DNA from: Lewinellaceae bacterium
Lineage (GTDB): Bacteria; Bacteroidota; Bacteroidia; Chitinophagales; Saprospiraceae
DNA: 64,000 bases
Assembly: GCA_020636135.1 (NCBI GenBank)
Contig: JACJYK010000001.1
Coordinates: forward strand, 3,706,501 to 3,770,500
Direction: 5' to 3'
The notes beneath the pieces are model-generated. The model ran no database searches and was not told where the DNA came from. It worked only from the letters and a program-made list of their open reading frames with translations. How positions within the stretch are numbered: the stretch's first letter is position 1; each line of letters opens with the position of its first letter. Shown here piece by piece: positions 9,542-19,129 of this stretch. The position numbers and the translations under genes were made by a program.

Positions 9542-10284
9542 CCTCTCGCTACACTGCGATAACAGGTTGTCCACCACAGGCTCTGCCAGAACAATTCGGC
9601 TAGCTGGATCTATAACCCATTGTACACAAAAGGAGCCTTTTGTAGATACGTCCGGTCCTGCAACGGACCAATTAATAAATCCCACTACCCTGCAGCCCCG
9701 AACATAATATCAAAGCCACTTAATAATGGTATTTCTGCCACGAATTACACGAATGGCACGAATTGGGCAACCGGTTGAGAACTGCTGCAAATCTCAGCGT
9801 CCCTCTGTATCTTAACAGTGCCCCTCCGTGTAATAAATCCAGTCATTTTTTCTTTTCGCGCAAAGGCGCAAAGAAGCTAAGTATAGTCTTTCCTTTGTGT
9901 CCTACGTGTCCTTTGTGCCTTAGTGGTTACCATAAATATTGTAAACGCTGAGACCTTCCGTCCCAGATACCATGCTGACTGAAGAACGAACCTGACCGTC
10001 CGTTCAGGCTTCAGTGGAGCGTCCGCACTCAGAGCACCTCCGTGTAACAGCACCTAAACTGACCCAAATCATCAATTTACTCATACTATACATGCCTAAA
10101 AGTGTATCTTGTAAACGGCGGAACACTATGCCCACCAGGCACCACTATCCTCCAAGAATGGATCCATTGGAATTGATATAAACCGAACAAAAGTTGCGTG
10201 TAACATGCCAAAATCGCATGCTAAACGAACAAAATACGCGCATATAAACAAGTTGGCACCAATATTAAAACGACAGAATAGTAG
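9542..10284. other. Gene-free stretch with repeat-like elements
   Basis: About 740 bases without a gene that I can support. At 9726-9770 there is a CACGAATTACACGAATGG-type word, and at 9855-9935 a CGCAAAGGCGCAAAG...CCTTTGTGTCCTACGTGTCC element. Both are of the kind scattered between Bacteroidota genes; a sister of the second occurs near 24190. A minus-strand frame at 9386-9685 contains NWSVAGPDVSTKGSF and could be a fragment of an exported protein, but it overlaps the S41-like remnant and has no domain that I recognise. The AT-rich restriction island begins directly downstream. Confidence 0.5.
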
Positions 10285-13200
10285 ATGATAAAAGAGGAAT
10301 TTTCTTGGGTCGAAACCCATAAACAACTAACAGAATTTCTTAGGACAAAGGAAAATTCTCAAAATGAATTAATCCAGATTCTTAAGTCAGTTGGAATTGG
10401 CCCACTTAACGACAAAACAGGCGATGGTGAACATGATACAGAATTAAATGAAATAGACCCTTTCACTTTTTTTTGCTACATCTATAAATATGGCACGAAA
10501 AGAAGATTGAGTTATTTACAGAAAATTGCCGAAACGCTAAATATAAATAAACCACAAGGTGAAAGCGGAATTCCATCTGCGCAAGCACAAAAGGTATGGT
10601 TGTTTCCATATAAATACGAAAGAAAAAATAATGAGGTAAAAAGACTATGGTCGTTTTTTCATAAAGCTATTTCAAATACCATCTCAGAAAATGATTTTCA
10701 AGATGTTCTTCAAATAAGAAGCACTGGTAAGACAAAATTAACAGAAGCTTTATTTTATATAAATCCTGGAAAGTATTTGCCAATAAATGGTCCTACGAAA
10801 CCTTACCTTAAGGAAGTTCTAGGTATTGATCCCAAATTCAACACATACAAAGAGTACACAGATATTTTATCTCGCATCAAAGAAAAAACGGAAATTCCTT
10901 TTTACGAATTGTCATATGAGGCTTGGAGATGGAATGATGAGAGAAAAAAGGTTAACTATTGGATTTTTCAAGGTAACCCAAAAGAATTCGATTTTGAAAC
11001 TGCATTACGTGAAGAAATCCTAACAGATTGGACTGTTAGTGCTCACAAAGACAAAATAAAAGTTGGTGACAAAGTAATATTATGGATCACTGGTGACCAA
11101 TCTGGATGTTATGCACTTGCCGAAGTAACTTCTGAGCCTCACCAAAAGACAACTTCCCCAGATGACCACTTGTGGAAAGGCGAAGATAAAAGCTCCCTAA
11201 AAGCAGATATAAAAGTAACCCACAACCTAGTTGACAACCCAATTCTAAGTGGAGAAATTGCTGGTATAGAAGAACTGAGCAATCTAAAGGTTGGAAACCA
11301 AGGAACTAACTTTTCTGCAACTGAGGAAGAATATCAGGCAATATTAGATTTATCCTCAAACAATAACGAAAAACAATATTGGCTTTACGCACCTGGCGAA
11401 AATGCTTACTTGTGGGATGAATTTTACCAAGAGGGTATAATGGCGCTGGGTTGGGATGAAATTGGGGATTTATCGCAATTTAAAAGCCGTGATGAGATTA
11501 AAAAAGCTCTAGTCAATGCATACGGTGGTACAGGTTCAAAGATAAATGATGTTTCCGCTAATGATGACTTTCTTAATAAAGTCAAAATTGGTGATGTAAT
11601 CATTGCAAAAAAAGGAAGAGGCGAATTACTTGGATATGGCATAGTTACATCAGACTATATCTTTGATAAAACCAGAAATAATTATCAAAAGACAAGAAAG
11701 GTTGACTGGAAAATCAAAGGTAATTGGAAGGTTGATTTCAGCCTTGTTTTAAAGACACTAACGGACATTACGAAATATAAATCTGACCACCCTGATTACA
11801 ATAAATACTACGAAAGGCTATTGGGTATAATTGGGATTTGGAATTCCCCAAAAGACTATCGTCAAGAGTTTACAAACTGGTTGACAATTAAATATGGAGA
11901 GAATTCAGGAACTACCAATTCCTATTTAAAAGCTATCGATATTTTATCTGGAATACTGGATAAAGAGTTATTTAAAGTAACAGATAACAGTTATTTAGAT
12001 TCCCTTTACAATGATTTAATTAAAGAACAGAAAAATCAAGAGGGTAAGTATTACCATCCAAAATCACCTTCATATGGAAGTAACGGTTTTTACTCGGCTT
12101 CTATAAAATCATACCGTGAATTCTTAAAAACCATCAACCAATCGGTTACACTTAATAAGGATTATGACATGAAATTTCCACTAAACACCATTTTGTACGG
12201 CCCACCTGGCACTGGGAAAACATACAATACAGTGCTAAGGGCAGCAGAAATTATTGAAAATAGAAAGTTTGATTCTTATAATGAAGCACTAGAGATTTTC
12301 AAAGCCAATCTTCACGATCAAATTGAATTTATAACCTTTCATCAAAATTACAGCTATGAAGACTTCATCCAAGGTCTCAGACCTGATACGGAAAACGACA
12401 AGCAACTTACATTTGAAAGGAAAGATGGTGTTTTTAAGGTTATATCAGATAGGGCATTAAAAAACATAACAGCTTCGGAACAGCCTCCTGTTGCCAAAAA
12501 AACATTCGAAGAGACATTCAACGCATTTGTAAATCCTCTAGTTGAAGGTGAGGTAGAAGAGATTGAAGTAAAAATGAAGAAAGTATCTTACTTCATAACG
12601 ACAATCACTAACAAATCAATCGAATTTAGGAAAACAAGCGGAGGCACAGAGCATACATTGAGTATATCAACTTTAAGAAAAATGTATGATGCTGAATCTG
12701 TCCTAGATATTCAAGGTCTTTCATCATACTATTCTCCACTTTTAGATGAACTTCTTAAGATTGGCAAAGACTCATCTGGCAAAAAGGAAGTTGTTCATAA
12801 AAAGAATTATGTCATGATTATTGACGAAATAAACCGTGCAAACATTTCAAGAGTTTTTGGTGAGTTGATTACGCTTATTGAACCTGACAAGCGTTCACAT
12901 GGCACAATTCCTTTAGAGGCTCGATTACCTTCTGGCGATCCATTTATTGTTCCTTCCAACTTATTCATAATTGGAACTATGAACACGGCCGATAAGTCTA
13001 TCGCGCTTTTAGATATCGCTCTTAGAAGAAGATTTGAGTTCGAGTCTATGTATCCAAAATATGAAATCGAAGGTCAGGAAATCTATGATGTAGAAATTCT
13101 ACAAAAGATCAATGAGCAAATCATTAAGACAAAGGGACATGACTTCCAGATAGGTCATGCATATTTTATGGGGGAAAACAATGATTTAGTTCAGCGTATG

Positions 13201-13335
13201 AATAAAAAAGTAATTCCACTCCTTCTTGAGTATTACATGAATGATGAAAAAGAAGTGAAAGGAATTCTTCAGTCATCCGGATTAGTAATTGAAGAAAACT
13301 CTTGGCCATTAAGAATCACGGGGACGAATGATTAA
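10285..13335 (+). CDS. mcrB: McrB-like GTPase subunit with two EVE-type domains
   Basis: A 1016-residue motor subunit of a type IV (McrBC-type) restriction system. Domains in order: a helical N-terminal region (about 1-215); an EVE/PUA-like domain starting NYWIFQGNPKEF (about 220-345) with the GDKVILWITGDQSGCYA core; a second EVE-like domain starting QYWLYAPGENAYLWDEF (about 362-490); a linker; and the AAA+ domain. Walker A is GPPGTGKT at 639-646, Walker B IIDEINRAN has Asp847/Glu848, and the McrB-type MNTADKS signature starts at Met899. EVE domains bind modified cytosine in DNA, or modified RNA, so they are the likely target readers. The stop overlaps the mcrC start by 8 bases. The region is much more AT-rich than its surroundings, which suggests transfer. 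Confidence 0.93.
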   Translation: MIKEEFSWVETHKQLTEFLRTKENSQNELIQILKSVGIGPLNDKTGDGEHDTELNEIDPFTFFCYIYKYGTKRRLSYLQKIAETLNINKPQGESGIPSAQAQKVWLFPYKYERKNNEVKRLWSFFHKAISNTISENDFQDVLQIRSTGKTKLTEALFYINPGKYLPINGPTKPYLKEVLGIDPKFNTYKEYTDILSRIKEKTEIPFYELSYEAWRWNDERKKVNYWIFQGNPKEFDFETALREEILTDWTVSAHKDKIKVGDKVILWITGDQSGCYALAEVTSEPHQKTTSPDDHLWKGEDKSSLKADIKVTHNLVDNPILSGEIAGIEELSNLKVGNQGTNFSATEEEYQAILDLSSNNNEKQYWLYAPGENAYLWDEFYQEGIMALGWDEIGDLSQFKSRDEIKKALVNAYGGTGSKINDVSANDDFLNKVKIGDVIIAKKGRGELLGYGIVTSDYIFDKTRNNYQKTRKVDWKIKGNWKVDFSLVLKTLTDITKYKSDHPDYNKYYERLLGIIGIWNSPKDYRQEFTNWLTIKYGENSGTTNSYLKAIDILSGILDKELFKVTDNSYLDSLYNDLIKEQKNQEGKYYHPKSPSYGSNGFYSASIKSYREFLKTINQSVTLNKDYDMKFPLNTILYGPPGTGKTYNTVLRAAEIIENRKFDSYNEALEIFKANLHDQIEFITFHQNYSYEDFIQGLRPDTENDKQLTFERKDGVFKVISDRALKNITASEQPPVAKKTFEETFNAFVNPLVEGEVEEIEVKMKKVSYFITTITNKSIEFRKTSGGTEHTLSISTLRKMYDAESVLDIQGLSSYYSPLLDELLKIGKDSSGKKEVVHKKNYVMIIDEINRANISRVFGELITLIEPDKRSHGTIPLEARLPSGDPFIVPSNLFIIGTMNTADKSIALLDIALRRRFEFESMYPKYEIEGQEIYDVEILQKINEQIIKTKGHDFQIGHAYFMGENNDLVQRMNKKVIPLLLEYYMNDEKEVKGILQSSGLVIEENSWPLRITGTND

Positions 13336-14728
13336 TCTTTTTGAATATCAGAATAAAGTAGATATTCAAGATTCATTGGAAGGCTTGGAAGGATTTCTTG
13401 ATGAAATCTGGAATAGCCGTGAAAAGAATTCTTATTATTCCGAAAACGGCAACGATAAAATAGAATCTCAGAGGTTCCTGCAGTTCATTCACAAATCAAA
13501 TGAATTAAAGTCCAATAAATATGTTGGAGTAATTCATTATCAAGGTGCAAAAATCAACCTGTTACCTAAGATATTTTTCGATTCAAATAAAAACTATACA
13601 GTCGATACTGAAGAGGAAATAAACGAAATAAATCAAATACATAATCACATTCTTTGGTGGTTAAGCTATTGTCGTAAAATTAAATTTCCAAATTATCAGG
13701 CTTCGTTGGGTAGTGCAAAAAGTGACTTTTTTGAAGTTTTGATCTATCTCTTTTCAAAGTACACACGTGAACTTTTGAACTCTTCCATTTATCAGCAGTA
13801 TGAGGAAGTAAATCGTGAATTATCATTTATAAAAGGAAGACTAAACATAAATAAATATTTAAGTGAGAACTTAAGCAAAGGGAAATGGCATAAGCTCAAT
13901 TGCACATATGATGCTTTCGTTTTTGATAATGAGTTTAATCGCATCATAAAATACGTCACTACTCTTCTTTTTAATGCCACATCAAATCAAGACAATAAAA
14001 AGAATTTAAGGGAAATACTTTTCATATTGGATGAAGTTTCAGATGAAAGAGCAACCGCTGAACAATGTTCCAGAATATCATTTAACCCAATGTTTGCCGA
14101 GTTTGAAACTGTGCGAGATTACTGCCAATTATTCCTCACTAATTGCGTGTCATTTGACTATAAGAATGACTTAAAACTTTTCGCTTTCCTGCTACCAATG
14201 GAATACGTATTTGAAGACTTCATTTTTGGTTTCATTGATAAAGAACTAGAAAATGTAACTGCCAAAGCACAAAGAAGCGATACATACCTAGATGAAGATA
14301 AAGCCTTTAACCTAAAACCAGATTTATGGTTAAAAACAGATCAAAAATCTCTGATTGCAGACACTAAATACAAGATTGTATATTCAGATGAGAAAGACCC
14401 CAAAAAAGGGATTTCACAAAACGACCTTTATCAAATGCTTGCTTATGCGGTAAGGTTTGAAGTAAATGAAATCATATTATTTTATCCTAACACTATTAAG
14501 CAATGGCAAGAAGAAGGAACAGAATTGACAATTAAAGATGCTTTGGCGGATGGTAAAAAAATATTTGTTAAGGCATTTCAGCTGCCAATCATTAATCGTG
14601 AATTACTAGAATCGGATATAGAGACCAAAACTGATTTAAGTGAATTGTTTGAATCGACCAAAATTGAATTGAAAAATAAATTAGAAAAAATACTGGTGCC
14701 AACATTGTATAAAAGCAATAGCGGGTAA
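13328..14728 (+). CDS. mcrC: McrC-like nuclease subunit
   Basis: The 466-residue partner of McrB. The N-terminal half carries the typical McrC segment YVGVIHYQGAKINLLPKIF. The C-terminal half has the PD-(D/E)xK nuclease core: LKPDLWL (Asp about residue 335) followed by LIADTKYK (Asp and Lys of the motif). In McrBC systems this subunit cuts DNA after translocation by the McrB ring. The overlap with mcrB (13328-13335) indicates translational coupling and one transcript. Length and layout look intact. AT-rich codon use matches mcrB but not the genes on either side. Confidence 0.94.
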   Translation: MINLFEYQNKVDIQDSLEGLEGFLDEIWNSREKNSYYSENGNDKIESQRFLQFIHKSNELKSNKYVGVIHYQGAKINLLPKIFFDSNKNYTVDTEEEINEINQIHNHILWWLSYCRKIKFPNYQASLGSAKSDFFEVLIYLFSKYTRELLNSSIYQQYEEVNRELSFIKGRLNINKYLSENLSKGKWHKLNCTYDAFVFDNEFNRIIKYVTTLLFNATSNQDNKKNLREILFILDEVSDERATAEQCSRISFNPMFAEFETVRDYCQLFLTNCVSFDYKNDLKLFAFLLPMEYVFEDFIFGFIDKELENVTAKAQRSDTYLDEDKAFNLKPDLWLKTDQKSLIADTKYKIVYSDEKDPKKGISQNDLYQMLAYAVRFEVNEIILFYPNTIKQWQEEGTELTIKDALADGKKIFVKAFQLPIINRELLESDIETKTDLSELFESTKIELKNKLEKILVPTLYKSNSG

Positions 14729-14873
14729 AGTGGTAAAATCAAAATCTGTGCATTTAATAAAATTTTGTGGTAGTGGACAGGTAATAGCCTTTAAATCCGC
14801 TAATGCTCTTATACTCGACCGATAGCTGGTATTACAAAAATAAAATCAATTTTAAACCTTAAACATCAAATTA

Positions 14874-15170
14874 ATGGATTATAAAACTAAAATTAGGTAT
14901 GCTGAAGAAGTGGCAAAACAACTTCAAAAACGAAAAAGTACTGATTTGATAAAATCTGAATTAAAAACAGAGGGACTTTACGAAAATGACATCAGCAATA
15001 TCATTGTTAGCGCAAGAAATATATTAGGTGAAATATATCAGCCTAAGATAAAGGAATATCTATTGGAAGATAAAAAAATCCACGGTTCTGAAGAATTTGA
15101 TTTGTTGGATGCAGAAGTTGTTGATACTCTAATTGCTAAAGAGATTGAGAAATTTGCTTTACAGGAATAG
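14874..15170 (+). CDS. Hypothetical helical protein, N-terminal part of a TAG-interrupted gene
   Basis: I do not recognise this 98-residue sequence. It is charged and predicted helical by eye (AEEVAKQLQKRKSTDLIKSELK, quoted in part) with no membrane segment. Its stop is TAG at 15168-15170. Six codons later, in the same frame, the reading frame resumes as the membrane protein at 15189. The sequence across the stop (FALQE, stop, KKITQLVKEG) reads like one continuous helix, so both halves were probably one gene of about 197 residues. It follows mcrC by 145 bases on the same strand and shares its AT-rich composition, so it belongs to the same island. Confidence 0.6.
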   Translation: MDYKTKIRYAEEVAKQLQKRKSTDLIKSELKTEGLYENDISNIIVSARNILGEIYQPKIKEYLLEDKKIHGSEEFDLLDAEVVDTLIAKEIEKFALQE

Positions 15171-15188
15171 AAAAAAATAACTCAATTA

Positions 15189-15467
15189 GTGAAAGAAGGT
15201 CAACCTGTAGAACAAATTTTTGCCCAAGTTGATACAAGATTTCTTTCAGTTGAAAAAGCAACTGAACAAATTTCTCATCTCCAAGGGGTAAAAAGACAGA
15301 ATAGTGGAAGTGGTAGAATGCTAAATATTTTTGGAGGAATAGGTCTTATTGTTCTAACTGGAGTACTTGCAATTACAATAGATAGACTATTTTATGTATT
15401 GCCAATAATTGGGATAATAATGATAGTAAAAGGAGTTACAACCAAGAAGATGGAATACGATGGTTAA
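15189..15467 (+). CDS. Small membrane protein, C-terminal part of a TAG-interrupted gene
   Basis: An open frame of 92 codons from a GTG at 15189. Residues about 1-35 are soluble (VEQIFAQVDTRFLSVEKATE), then a Gly/Ser linker leads into two hydrophobic segments (GGIGLIVLTGVLAITI and FYVLPIIGIIMIV) and a short charged tail. It is in frame with the gene ending at 15170, with only TAG and six codons between, so an independent GTG start is less likely than a nonsense mutation in a longer gene. A soluble domain plus two C-terminal membrane helices next to McrBC could be an accessory membrane protein; this is speculation. Confidence 0.5.
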   Translation: MKEGQPVEQIFAQVDTRFLSVEKATEQISHLQGVKRQNSGSGRMLNIFGGIGLIVLTGVLAITIDRLFYVLPIIGIIMIVKGVTTKKMEYDG

Positions 15468-15654
15468 TATTCATCTGCCGACAATAGTAAAAGAAAACAC
15501 CAGCTAACATCGCTGAGTGTTGACAAACTCCAGGTTAAAAACTACCTACACATGACGATTTCTTCGTATATTATGATATGCAAGGAGTAAAGAAATATAA
15601 GCCAAAGCTCTTCACGAACTTCATCTTACCGGATTTTCCGCCAGTGGTCGGACA

Positions 15655-15837
15655 GGTATTCCGGATGACAATTTCTACAAGGTCCTGAAGAGCAAAATAG
15701 ATTTTAACTTCATTTACAAGGAGACAAAAACGATCTATTCACATACAGGCAAGCCTTCTATTGATCCAGTCGTATTCCCTGCCAGTCCGTCAGGCTGGTT
15801 TAAATGTCTTTTAGTTGGCTACATTGAAAAACTATGA
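15655..15837 (+). pseudogene. IS1182-like transposase N-terminal remnant
   Basis: The frame reads GIPDDNFYKVLKSKIDFNF, then YKETKTIYSHTGKPSIDPVVF, an inserted PASPSGW and KCLLVGYIEKL before a TGA at 15835. This matches the N-terminal DUF772 region of IS1182/IS5-group transposases, where SIDPVVFFKLLLVGYLE-like sequence is usual; the short insertion and the stop show decay. No terminal inverted repeats or DDE domain follow. The rest of 15468-16120 holds no gene that I recognise. The remnant borders the restriction island on its downstream side. Confidence 0.65.
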
Positions 15838-16120
15838 AGTGATCACCATTGAAAAAATCCCTCATATGCATATTGACATGCTTACATCAAGAAGGAGAAG
15901 GGAATGTTTTGTAGCTTAAGGATTCCGTGGAGAAGCTGATTGTAAGCTGTCTCCGTTCTGTTTTCAATTCACCAATGCCAAATATGAAAGAATCACACAA
16001 ACGAAACGTCCTGCTCGTTTGGGTTCTATGCCGTACAATTGATTCAGAACTATGAATAACGGAAGTATTAAAATATTAAGTGGAAAGTATTTTGAAAACA
16101 GGAACCAGAAAACAAAATTT

Positions 16121-16702
16121 ATGAGATTTCTTATTTCCGTGACGGTCTTCTATTCGTTTTGCACTTTCGTTTCGGGGCAGGAGATTGCAATAACCGAATG
16201 GTACAGTGAGACCAATACAAATGGCATCGTAATACAAAACAGTTACCCAAAAAGCGGGCCGTACCCCGGAACTCCAAAAAGGCATTTCAATTATAGCCGC
16301 TTGGTGTTCTTTACCCGGATAGTCAATGAAACGAAGCATCCGATAGAACTGACCATCCATTTTTCTGCAGATTCCTTCCCCATTCCTGGCTCCCCTAACA
16401 CCTTTGTAAAACTGTTTCTTCCCTCAGATACCATGACGCATGACAAACAAACTTTATTTAACTATGGCGCAAGAGAGTTGGAATCTTTTGATGAACCGAC
16501 CAGATTTCAAAAAACGATAAGCCCTGATGATGAGTGCCTTTTTTATGTCGTAGCAATCTTTTATCAGACAAAGGCTACCGCACAAAATCAACAAAGAGGA
16601 GGCAACCGAGCAGAATTTGTATTAATGGGACAAGACCTGTTCTATAAAATGCCGCCACAGATCAATTCACTTCACTGCGGACAAATTATTTCAGTGAGAT
16701 GA
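16121..16702 (+). CDS. Hypothetical exported protein
   Basis: I do not recognise the family. The ATG at 16121 is chosen because it begins a good signal peptide (MRFLISVTVFYSFCTFVSG, then QEIAITEW); the frame is open 23 codons further upstream without signal character. The mature part, about 175 residues, is strand-rich with SRLVFFTRIVNETKHPIELTI, reminiscent of an immunoglobulin-like or beta-sandwich fold, and has no catalytic motif that I can see. Neighbours give no hint. Confidence 0.65.
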   Translation: MRFLISVTVFYSFCTFVSGQEIAITEWYSETNTNGIVIQNSYPKSGPYPGTPKRHFNYSRLVFFTRIVNETKHPIELTIHFSADSFPIPGSPNTFVKLFLPSDTMTHDKQTLFNYGARELESFDEPTRFQKTISPDDECLFYVVAIFYQTKATAQNQQRGGNRAEFVLMGQDLFYKMPPQINSLHCGQIISVR

Positions 16703-16946
16703 ACTCCATCACATTCGGCAGATGGTATCGGACAACCTAAAATCATGGGAACGATGACCAACCCCTAACCATAGCTAGATTGCTTCAGCGGGATTTCGGG
16801 TTTATTTGTAGCTTAGTTTTCAAAATTCCTTTGGCACGGGCAGGCTGTGACGAACAAGTCGCGCTAAACATGCTCCACTATCCTTTTCAAGCGCTCCTAT
16901 TCCCGCCACTGCTAATTGCCAGAAGCTAATTGTAACACAAGCAAAA

Positions 16947-17408
16947 ATGGAATTAGTTGCAATCAAAGAGACCATTGAAGAAAACAAGACGTTTCTCAAT
17001 AATCCTGAAATAAGTGAGAATGTGCTACACACCATTAACTTTTACAAACAAAACGGATTTATCCCTCCCTGGATAGGCTATTGTGCAATAAAAGACAACG
17101 TTATTGTTGGCTTGGCTGGTTTTAAGGGGCAGCCCATAAATGGAGAAGTGGAAATAGGCTATGGAACAAATGAAGCGTTTAGAAGACAAGGAATTGGCAC
17201 TGAGATTTGCAAATTAATGGTGAAGCTGTCGAAGGAAACAAACCCAGAGGTAATCATCACTGCCAGAACACTACCCGAAAAGAATTTCTCAACAAAAATT
17301 CTTGAAAAAAATGGCTTTCAATTTCAGGGAGTTGTTCATGACAAGGAAGATGGAGAGGTATGGGAATGGAAACACCTGGATGCTCCATTCGTTAAAATCA
17401 GCAAATAA
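16947..17408 (+). CDS. GNAT family N-acetyltransferase
   Basis: A 153-residue acetyltransferase of the GNAT fold. The acetyl-CoA pyrophosphate loop is RRQGIGTEI (Q/RxxGxG/A type), preceded by the strand GEVEIGYGTNEAF and followed by the motif B segment with the Asn-Phe-Ser-Thr helix (EKNFSTKILEKNGFQFQG). That layout resembles the RimJ/RimL-like branch, which acetylates amino groups of proteins or small molecules; the substrate is unknown. It stands alone, with about 240 gene-free bases upstream and 275 downstream. Confidence 0.85.
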   Translation: MELVAIKETIEENKTFLNNPEISENVLHTINFYKQNGFIPPWIGYCAIKDNVIVGLAGFKGQPINGEVEIGYGTNEAFRRQGIGTEICKLMVKLSKETNPEVIITARTLPEKNFSTKILEKNGFQFQGVVHDKEDGEVWEWKHLDAPFVKISK

Positions 17409-17683
17409 AAAGAGTGCATTAGTTCGTACACTCGAAGGAAGTCATCCATCAAAAGCTGACAAAACCGAATGATTTTGAAAGTTTGAAACACCATGAAGAA
17501 TTCGGCAATATTCTGGAAATGATCATTTCCTATCGAATGACCGTGCTAAAAGGTATAGAGTGATCATGCAATCCACACATGACATGATATCCTCCATTGA
17601 AATAGTGAGTAATTCCGAAAGCTTATAGAACAAGTGAAAAGCCAACATACCCTTCGCTCACCACATAATGCTGCACACTCCTT

Positions 17684-18892
17684 TCACCACTCCAGCCGGA
17701 ACAACTCACTTGCTGCCAGCAGGAACATCCCGGATGCATATTCACGGGAGTCGTCCTGTTCGACCTTAAAAGGGGCGCCGGCAGCGGGTTGGCACCACTG
17801 TACCTTACCGTCTGGGCTGATCACCGAGACGACGGCAGCCCACGACTTTTCGATGACTGGCAGGAAGTCTTCCCGCGGCAGGATGCCATTATTGATACCC
17901 CAGGTGATGCCATAAGTGAAAAAACTGGTTCCACTGCTCTCGGTATAGCCATAGTCGTCCGGGTCGGCCAGATTGGGCCGCCAGAATCCATCGGACTGCT
18001 GGCGTGTTTTCAGCTCGTAAGCCATGCGGACGTAGAGGGCCTTATACCGCTCGTAATTGCCGTGATCCGGCGGCAGATATTTCAATATCCGGGTTAGACC
18101 GCCAAACGCCCACCCATTACCCCGGGACCAGAGCACCTTCTTGCCGTGTTCGGTCTGCTGATAGATGTACGTGGTCCGCGCCGCTTCACGTGGGATAGAG
18201 TCGGGGCGGAAGTAGTGGGGTTCGATGTGCTCCTGCGTCCCGATCCGGTAGCGGGCATCCCGGTAAAACAAGCCCTCATCCTTGTCGTAGAGGACGCCGT
18301 AGGTATCCCAGAAACTGGCATCCATCCAATCGAGGTATTTCTCATCCTGCGTGACCTGGTAAAGCATCGCCAGGGCCGGCGGCGACGTGTAAAGCCCGTC
18401 GACAAAACGCAAACCGCTATTCTCATAATGCCAGGTGAGTGGCTCGGTCACCGGGTTGCAACGCGCCGGGTCTTCCAGATGGTCGATGGTGGGACGCAGC
18501 ATGTAATCCTTCTGCTGGTCCAGGTAGCACTCGATCCAGGTCTGTCCGCAGGCCAAAGAGTAAAAGCCACTGCCGTACACATTGGTTTCTTTCTTCGGGA
18601 TCTGCCAGTGGGTCTTTTCTCCCCAAGCTATGCATTGATCGAGGTAACGCTTATCCCCGGTCGCCTGGTACATGGCCATGACGCCGGTGTAATAAGTTCC
18701 GCGGATCCAGTTGTTATTGGAATAGGGCGACGGATGGGTGTACTGGTAGGTATTGACCTTATCTGCGATGGCTGCGATAAAGTCCCTGGCAAATACTCCG
18801 TTCTGGGCTGCTCCCATCACTCCGCTGCTCCCAACCATCAGGCCCACTAAAAAGAGGTCTATCATCCATCGTCTGTTCCTGCTCATGATCAT
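17684..18892 (-). CDS. Glycoside hydrolase family 88/105 (unsaturated glycuronyl hydrolase type)
   Basis: A 402-residue secreted enzyme with an N-terminal signal (about 1-28). The (alpha/alpha)6-barrel signature WSRGNGWAFGGL is present, with WMDASFWDTYGVLYD, HWQIPKK and the C-terminal SSGTSFFTYGITWGI. These fit GH105/GH88 (YteR/YesR type), which hydrate and cleave the unsaturated uronic acid left at the end of oligosaccharides by polysaccharide lyases. It would act after a pectin or rhamnogalacturonan lyase, none of which is in this window. It is divergent from the permease gene at 19130; alternative ATGs lie at 18892 and 18886. Confidence 0.9.
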   Translation of the reverse strand: MIMSRNRRWMIDLFLVGLMVGSSGVMGAAQNGVFARDFIAAIADKVNTYQYTHPSPYSNNNWIRGTYYTGVMAMYQATGDKRYLDQCIAWGEKTHWQIPKKETNVYGSGFYSLACGQTWIECYLDQQKDYMLRPTIDHLEDPARCNPVTEPLTWHYENSGLRFVDGLYTSPPALAMLYQVTQDEKYLDWMDASFWDTYGVLYDKDEGLFYRDARYRIGTQEHIEPHYFRPDSIPREAARTTYIYQQTEHGKKVLWSRGNGWAFGGLTRILKYLPPDHGNYERYKALYVRMAYELKTRQQSDGFWRPNLADPDDYGYTESSGTSFFTYGITWGINNGILPREDFLPVIEKSWAAVVSVISPDGKVQWCQPAAGAPFKVEQDDSREYASGMFLLAASELFRLEW

Positions 18893-19129
18893 CCGTTGTA
18901 GAAGGGTTAAGATAGCGGATTACCGGTAATCGATAAAGGAATACCCGGCAAATAGATAGTGTATGAGCCAGGCGAAAGCCTTTGGGTGTCATAGACAGCT
19001 TAAAGGGCTTAATCCATTGAATTTAACATGATGTTACACTTATTTACGAATAGCTGACCAGGCTGGAAACATTAGAATCGTAGTTTTAAGCAACTTTTCA
19101 TCCTTAAGCGCTCCCATTAAAAATTGGTC

